Shown here one piece after another: positions 56,787-64,000 of a stretch of 64,000 bases of DNA. The translations under genes were made by a program, and so were the position numbers. Source of the DNA: Volutella citrinella (taxonomy: Eukaryota > Ascomycota > Sordariomycetes > Hypocreales > Nectriaceae); assembly GCA_034401135.1 (NCBI GenBank), contig JAWZSP010000002.1, positions 2,294,001-2,358,000 of the forward strand. Direction: 5' to 3'. Each line of letters opens with the position of its first letter. Within the stretch, counting starts at the first letter, position 1. The notes under the pieces are model-generated. The model worked only from the letters and a program-made list of their open reading frames with translations. It was not told where the DNA came from and made no database searches.

Positions 56787-59700
56787 AGCTCATGCGGTTT
56801 GAGAGGCCATGGTGGGACAGGCGGCGCAGGGGTTGGAGGGATTGTGAGCACCAGACTGCGGGGTGAAGGATGACTGCGCTCAGGCAGATCTCATCAAACG
56901 GCTGCCGTGGTTAACCTGGGGTACAGGTAGCGCCTGACGAAGTGGCAGGGTGACAGGGCGTGAACGGAAGACGAATGTATCGACACAGATGCAGGGACGG
57001 ATGCAGCACGAGGACGCCGTCTGGTGGGCCGACAGGTCCAGCCGTCGTGGGGGATGGGAGCAGCCAAACAGTCCTCCAGGCCGATCTGACGCACGGCAAG
57101 GTGCCAATGTCACGGCAGTGTGGTGAGCTGGCAATCTGGCGGGTTATGCAGGTGGCTGCTTTTGGGCCGCGCCCAAGGTGGTGTTGGTAAGGCAGCCTCA
57201 ACCGAGAGAAGCGACAACTGCAGCACGCACCAGCGCGAGGCGCGGAGATCCAAGACGAAATGAATGGTAGTCGCGCCCGTCAAGAGTCGCGCCCGGCTGG
57301 AGGTGGTTTAGCTAGGTAGCAAAGTGCGGCGTCGCGGAACAAACGCACAATGGCGGGTCCGTGACAGCAAGAGACGTCACGCAGCACTGGCCGGCAAGGA
57401 TGTGGTGGAGCTGCAGAATGACGAGAACCGCCGCAATGGGAACGACAGTGTCGACGTGGGTGGTTACCGTCGCTGGAACAGAGCCGCAGATACCGTCAGG
57501 ATAGAGCTAGAGCTGCCAAGTATGGCGGCGCGAGACAAGGACGAAGGCGCGCAAGAACGGTTGTTGGGGAGCGCGACGAGTCGCTGAGTCACTAGGAGCA
57601 ATGCCGATGTTGGCAGCCAGGTTCGTGATACAGCAAACGAGTCGCGTGGGCGTAGGGGCTGACCGGGTGCTGGTAGAAAGGAGCCAACTGGTAGGATCGC
57701 GCGGGATGCGTAATGGTGACAGTGTAGCCGTGGTTGGCGAGAAGCGAAACAGTCGATGTTGGGTTGAAGCTCCACGGTTGTCGTGGTAAAAGGGTTGGCC
57801 AGAGAAATAAGAAGATGGCCGAGTAGGTTGACGGTGGTAGTTGGCTCTGGGGCGGGTTGGTGGAGGTAGAGAGGGTGGGAAGGTAGCACAACGGGGGGAG
57901 TCAAGGTAGTAAATAAGGTCGCCCGTCTGGCAGTTAGCTGTGGATGTGGAAAGTCCAATGGGGGCAGCGGGCCTGAGTTCAGTGTGTGAGGGTAGCACTA
58001 TTTGGTGTAGCGGGAGAAAAAAAAAGCCAATTCCCAGGTAGGGCAAGAGGGAAGGGAGAGTACGGCGTCGTCAAGTGTGCGAGCTGAGCGGGAGGGCAAG
58101 CGTCTTAAGAGCATGCGTCGCGGCAAACTTGTCGGGGCTGGGTTGAGCTGGGGCCGGGAAATTATGACGGGAGGCACACCGACCAAGAAGCTGCTTTATT
58201 TGGAGCACCCACGACTACGAGAGAATGCTTGCTGGCGGTGCACGTCTTGGCCGTCTCAGCCAGGAGGAGTGGTAGGAAGGACCAGGCCAACGAGCCAGAG
58301 TGAGTGAGCGGACCAGCGAAGCTCTGACACCACCGCGCAGAGGTGGCCGCTGCCCGCTGTCCACTGTCCGCACCGCCCAGGCCTGGCAGGAGCCAGGGCT
58401 GGGGGCTGGAGCGACTCAGGCAAGCGTTACCCACAGCCCAGCGCGGAGCACTCGGGGCGCGGCGAGGTGTACCACACCACAGTACGGGGTACAGGGACTC
58501 ACAGAGGTATGACTGAGCACGTACTCTGTCGCTCCGGCCCTGGGAAACGGAGGCGCGCAGGTAGGTACATCGAAGCGTTGACACCCAACAGACATTTCCT
58601 GGGTACCATGGTGCGGACTGGGCCCACGCCGCCGTCCCCTTTAGTACACCATACGCTTGGGAACATCTCAAGTCAGCGACGGGGACCAGGGCCAGAGTGG
58701 ACTGGGAGGCCGGGGGGGCGTGCACTGGTGGCAGCGGGGGCCACGAAGGAAGTCCTGGCGAAATTGGGTGTGAGAGATTGACACAGAGTGCGAGACAGCA
58801 CAGGAAAGTCCAGTGTTGGCATAGGACTCTGGATTGTGGGAGGGACAGCGGGGCATGCACAGGGTACGCGTATGGATCCGGATGAGGTGCCTCATGCCTA
58901 TTGCCGATTTTCACCTCCTGCTACAAGCGGTCCAAACCCTGTCAGGGAAGAAGGACAGGGGTGTGGCGGCACCGAGCCGCAACGGGTCTCCAGAAACAGG
59001 GCGAACCAAGGCTCGGTCGATTTGAGGGGAAGGGCACACTGACAGCAGGCACCACGAAGTACAAGAGAGGAAAAGAAAAAGGCTGCCTCAGGGCAGGGAG
59101 GGAACACTAAGCTGTACATGGTATCATCAATCGCCCACCCAGACAGAGCAAAGGATCTCTGCATGCTGAGCTGAGGTGACGTGAGACCCTGCCCGAAGGC
59201 TCGTTGAATCAATACCAGAAAAAAGCCGAGAAAGGCAAGGGAGGATTAGTCGCGATGCTGGCCTCGTTACTTGGCCAGTCGCAAACGGCACTGCGTACGG
59301 AGTCAGTTCTAACTTCTCTCTGGAAGACAGCAGGGGTGCACCAAAGTGGGCAGGGGAAGGCCTGGGGATGGGCGTGGATGATGGACGGGGATGGCTTAGA
59401 CGGGCCACAGATGGGCAGCGCCATTCTCATTACGCTCCCCTCCGCGCGCAGCGCAAGATCAACCTCAGTATCTGGAGCATCCGGGGGTTACAGCCAGTGG
59501 CATCTCACACAGCGAACATACACCTGTAATAATGTCAGCATTTTACGAGCGTCACCCTTTTGGGGAAGGATTGAGGCTTGGCCGCTTGTGGACTTGGGCC
59601 CAAAGCTCGGCCTCCGTCACCAATGCGCCGCCAGTATTTTCCGTCATAACGGATCCTGTCAGTGTTGTCTATTCGGGGAGCGGCAGTGTGCGGTGGGCCT

Positions 59701-62700
59701 TGCAAGTGAGCTGTTCCCCGGAGAGGTGGGGAAGAACGTCCCGGTGTTTCCTGCTATGCTACAGGCAGGGGCCGTTGGTCGATTGACTGCATTGCACAAT
59801 ATTACGGTGTGTTTGAGAGACTCAAATCTATTGTTAGCTTGATTATGGCGAGTCCTTACCGACTCCCTTGACGCTAGCCCCATGCTCAGTTGTCCGCTGT
59901 CCTGTGGGAAGGTCCCACGATCCCCGCATCAGGCGCACACAAACAGAGCACGATGGCCAAGTGGCTGAGTAGTACGGTAATTGTACTGTGAAAGGTTGGC
60001 GGTAGCAGGGTGTCATCAGAGTGTGTGCATTGACAAGGTATGGTTGAGATGTGCCAGGGTGGTAAGTTCGGCCAACGGGCTCGGGAGACGAGACAAGGCT
60101 GGCTGCCCTAATTTGATCGTGGGTAGCATATCGCTGGAAGATGAGCGGCCGACGAAATAATGACGATAGTTCAAGTGTGGACACGCCGACACGGTCCCTT
60201 GGCGGGCAGACTTTGCCGTGGGTGACAAACTTTTCCACACGGGCGCTCTGGCTACCGCTCGTGTAATGTGGTGATGACGCGCTGTCGACGTGCTGTCTAA
60301 CGATGGCATAAGGTTGTCCCGGATGAGGAAAAGAGGGGCTGCCGGTGGCAGATGACGAGAAGAGACGAAACAAGACAGGCCAGAAAGTCTGACAAGCAGA
60401 GCAGCCCATCAAGCCGCCGGCCAACGCAATCAACATTATGCCCCTCTTTTTGCCAGCCTAGCTATGTCCTCCTCAGATCGCGGTTTGCTCCAATTAGCTT
60501 TTCTCCTTCCCCTCTCTCCAACTATGAGTACACATCGCAGAGTCACTCCGCCGTTTTCATCAAGCGGAGGCAGCGACACACCAATGTGGCCAAGGGGAAG
60601 GAGGCAGGTGGTGGGACAGAGCACTAATTACCCAAGAGTCAAGAACAATAGGCACCTCCCAAGACCTGGCTCCCTCAAGGCAAGGACTAGCCAAACGAGA
60701 GCGGGAAAGGCAGGTTGCTCCAGGTATTGCGCTTGGCGAGGGGAAAAGGCATGAGTGTCGCCGGGGCTAGGCCATGCTGGTACTAACTCCCACGCTTTAC
60801 GAGGTGTCCAACGACGGTTCACTGAGCCGAATTAAACCAACACGAAACGTACCAACAGGGCAGGCCGGCAGGCCGGCGCTGGTCTTCAACTTTCAGCGCC
60901 CTCCGCCAGAGTTGGATAGTCGCAGAAAAAGAACAATTCCATGACTGGGGGGGAGACCAGCTGGCCGCCTCCCAGTGCCAAGGTACCGCTTACGGTACCC
61001 GCCGCCTGCTCGCCATGTGTCCGGCGCATTCCATAACAAGGGTCTAGCGACTGGTATGGGGATGGACCTGCCAGCTCGCCACCCCCCCTCTCTTGTCGTC
61101 CCCTCCCACCCAGCCCACACTGGTACATGCGCCACCCGCCAGGCGACGCAGCGCGGCCAGGTACCCGAGATAGATCTGCCACCAACGTGGACTGGTCCGG
61201 CCCATGCCAGGATCAAGAAGGGGGGAGGACCAACCCAACTGCCTGGGGCCAGGTCTGCCCTACGCAGGCCGGCCCCGGGTCAGGGGCTGAAGGGCATGCG
61301 AACAGCGAAGTACTTGCCTTAGGTAAGGTACCTTCCCCGAGAAGCCCAACCGCCCACAGGTACCTTTGCGCAAATCCCACCAGCCTAGTCCTGTCGCTTC
61401 GAAACCAGTTTCAACGGCTCGCCCTGCCTCCTCGTCCCGTCCCAGAGGCAAGGCCCTACGTATTGTAATTAGCGCGCGGGCATCAACCATCGGCCCATGA
61501 CCTCAGTCTGACACCACTGGAGCATGATGACCACGAAAACTTTTCCACCCCGAATGCGATGAATGCCAGCGCGGTAGCTCCAATCGCAATGAATAGGGGT
61601 AATTGATATTCAGCCTCCGACACTCCGGGGAATTGGTCAAAATGAGGGAGGGGGTCATGGCTGAGGCGTGAGGTCATGTGCCCTCTCCACCATGCTCATG
61701 CCTGTCTGTGAGGGCTTGGAGCGAGCCAGCATGCTTGACCGTGGGCAACGGCTGGCGTGGGCGTCGACAAGCGCTGGCACCGAGGAAGAATGGGCGGGCC
61801 ATCCTGCGACGGACTTGCACACTGCCGACGCCACCAGTTGGTGCTGGCCGGGTGGTGCTGGGTCAATTGACCAGGAGGGCGACAGCAACAGCATCACCGC
61901 TGCCGACCCAGAACAGACCGACCCTGTGCAGCAAATCATTCCGACCTCAATGTAACTACCTCGCCATCGCAAGGTTACAAGACAACCATAAGCTCCCGGC
62001 TTCGCAGGACAAGGGCAAGTCCAGAGAGGGTAATCACCGCCTCGTAAGTTCTCCACCGAGCGTCGCTCATCCACTCACCGACGCCGCGCTTGCCACCACA
62101 GGAACATCTTGTGCGGCTTGCTTGGCAGCACGAGAGCGAGGCGGGCCAAGTCCTCCACTCCGACCTTGCCGTGATTGACTCTGTACCCCTGGGGCTATCC
62201 ACACCAAAAAGAGCCACGGTCCATCACCCACTGGGTCCCGTCCGTCTCAGCTGTCCTCAAGCTGTCGCGACAGCTAGCCGGAACTCCACCGGTACATTTG
62301 TGCCCTGAAGCGAAGCCCTAACGGCAGCCCTATCTCATCCGCCAGCGTCGAGAACTAAGGTGATTGACGCGGCGGGACGTCACTATCTTCAGCGGATGAG
62401 TGCCTAGAAGTCCGCCCAGCGTATGCGGCACCCCTTCCCATGACGTGTCGATTCTGCTCACTCGTTTATCTCATTTCGCTCAAGGCCCGATACGGCCGAG
62501 CTGCGCTACGGATGCTCAGGGCTTCGTTGTCAACGAGGTGCAGATTCTGATCAGAGGGAGGCTGAGCAGAGAATTATTCCACTGCAGGTCGTATCGGGAC
62601 AGGCAGCAAGTTCCTAATTCGAGCTTCCATTTCGCATCACCTTCCTCGTCTGTTGCTGTCCCCCACGACAGGTGCTGTCAATGAGCAGCGCCCACTTGAT

Positions 62701-64000
62701 GTGACGTGGCAAACCAGAGTTTATTTTGGTTCATTGGGTGGCTTGCAACAGGTCCAGCCAAGCGCAATATTTTGGAAATTGGGTCTCAGTGTCTCGTTTG
62801 CTCACCACTCAGCAAAGAGCGCTGCTTCCTGGTCTAACTGGGCAACAGAGGAGGCCAACGTCACCGAAGGCGAAACTCCGAGGGTGGTGAGACTGTGGGC
62901 ACTGAGCCCCGGCTGAACGCACGAAGACCGCACCCAATGGAACCCCTTCCGAGGCCCAGATGGCCGGATCACTCAGCACTATGACCCAAACTTTGTCCGG
63001 ATGCTGTCCCCGGCCCCTCAAGGCTCAAGCTTACTGACGACTGTCCAGACTATCCCGGCTCCCAGGTTGAGAGGGCACAAAAGCCCACATCCCGACAACA
63101 TTTGCCCAATGATGCACCTGCTGAAGGGAAGGGAAAGCCGCTGATACAGGGCGCCAAGTGCTGCGCCTGCGTTGGGCAACGGAACAATTCGAAACAAACG
63201 CCTGAACCAGTCTCGTCGATCCGCTAGCGCCAAGACTTTTCGCATCTCGTGGAGGTGATGCATGTAGGCGGTTACATATATTTTGTTGCAACGGCAGGGG
63301 TGTTCCCATCAATGCCCCCTGGCTGGCGAGCGAGCATGGTGCATGAAGCAAGCAGCTCGAGGCAGTCTGCGGGGCTAGTCGTGCCCGCCCTCGCCGACCT
63401 GGAATCTGCCTATTTCGAATGCGCTTCCCCTACGACTCCGTGCCTGTGGACGGAGTAAAATTGCATCTACGAATTCCTCCTCAAGAAGCAAGTCGCCGAT
63501 CTGGAGTCTGCCTCAGGCTCTGTCCAGATGTTCAGCACGGGCATTGTATCTGCAAACGAGCCACCCTTGTCCTTCTCTCAAAGAAATTATCACTGTCCAG
63601 CCGCCCCGAAGATGAAAGCTTGATGCAGCGCGCATTCTGCAGCCTTGCGAAGTCCCCCCGCGCTTTCAGTCAGCGTCATCATCAACAAGGTCGCCCGACA
63701 AGCGTGTCCTTGTCTGCTGACAGTGACTTTACACATGGTGTTATCGGTTCCTATCTACACTCGTCATCGCATTCGCCAGGATCCGAATTGCTGCAATGCA
63801 ACGCACGCAGCGCTCGATCAATCAGAGTTAGCAGTTGGTGGGACAGCCAGGTTGACATCCCATCCATCAGTTCGATCGCTATCAGTGAGCCTCGGCCCCG
63901 GCGACGTTGGATCCGGCTGGGCATTCCAGGGAACGCCCTCTCCACCCACCATGCTCTTCCCGACTCCGGACCTGGGGTGGGGATTTGGCATGGGATTCGT
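56787..64000. other. Seven-kilobase gene-free right end
   Basis: No convincing gene on either strand. About 56.9-59.4 kb is strikingly G-rich on the + strand, so C/T-rich in the PLC1 sense, like a long fungal leader/promoter. About 61.0-62.4 kb is C-rich on +. GGTACC-type palindromic words cluster at 60980-61000 and 61318-61335. The longest open frames (for example 58162-58914 minus) are low-complexity and lack motifs. Confidence 0.5.

Noticed and set aside
58162..58914. 250-codon open frame on the minus strand
   Set aside because: Composition is low-complexity (S, P, L, A, W), no domain, and it lies in a G-skewed region that opens long frames by chance.
61483..61677. 64-codon minus-strand frame with one hydrophobic stretch (IAIGATALAFIAFGVEKF)
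   Set aside because: Too short and isolated, with no clear promoter or splice partner; could be revisited with transcript data.
1..64000. Search for CRISPR arrays, rRNA, intact transposons or terminal repeats
   Set aside because: No regularly spaced repeats, no rRNA-like sequence, and no transposase or reverse-transcriptase motif were seen by eye.

Overview
The window is nuclear DNA of a filamentous ascomycete, most likely a Sordariomycete and possibly Hypocreales. The evidence is about 27 short (about 50-110 nt) GT-AG introns with CTAAC/CTGAC-type branch sites, compact GC-rich genes, Zn2Cys6 and DHHC families with fungal-type sequences, and GC-rich intergenic DNA. The species cannot be named from the sequence. 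I recognise 20 protein genes with usable support, plus one weak gene fragment. I see no rRNA, tRNA, CRISPR array or intact transposon. All exon junctions are inferred by eye from reading frame, splice signals and family knowledge.

Left part (1-8.2 kb) is accessory-like: a Zn2Cys6 transcription factor cut by the window edge, a GNAT acetyltransferase, a UPF0303/heme-degrading-domain protein, an ACC-synthase-like PLP aminotransferase, a GST-like protein, and a small secreted cysteine-containing protein. Between the last two lies a decayed-looking segment (about 6.6-7.5 kb). From 8.2 to 13.1 kb there is no convincing gene. A five-exon JEN-type monocarboxylate transporter follows (13.1-14.9 kb), then a gap holding a doubtful minus-strand gene fragment (15.8-16.1 kb).

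The middle and right (17.1-56.7 kb) carry conserved housekeeping genes: CAND1 (cullin recycling), a small acidic hypothetical protein, TRS31 (TRAPP tethering), a BCS1-like AAA ATPase, a SEC14-like lipid transfer protein, a beta-propeller/inositol 5-phosphatase, a tiny four-exon single-pass membrane protein, a CID/RS/poly-proline RNA-processing protein, the PP2A B56 subunit, TFIIIC tau95, a C2H2 zinc-finger protein, a PFA3-like palmitoyltransferase and a delta-type PI-phospholipase C. The lipid/phosphoinositide theme (SEC14-like, 5-phosphatase, PLC) is notable, but the genes are not adjacent and each appears independently transcribed.

The last 7.3 kb (56.7-64.0 kb) has no convincing gene. Its left half is strongly G-rich on the + strand, which fits a long pyrimidine-rich leader/promoter of the leftward PLC gene. 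No clearly new multi-gene system was found. The most useful observations are the micro-exon gene at 36.2 kb, a set of AAG 3' splice sites, the secreted orphan at 7.8 kb and the two decayed segments.
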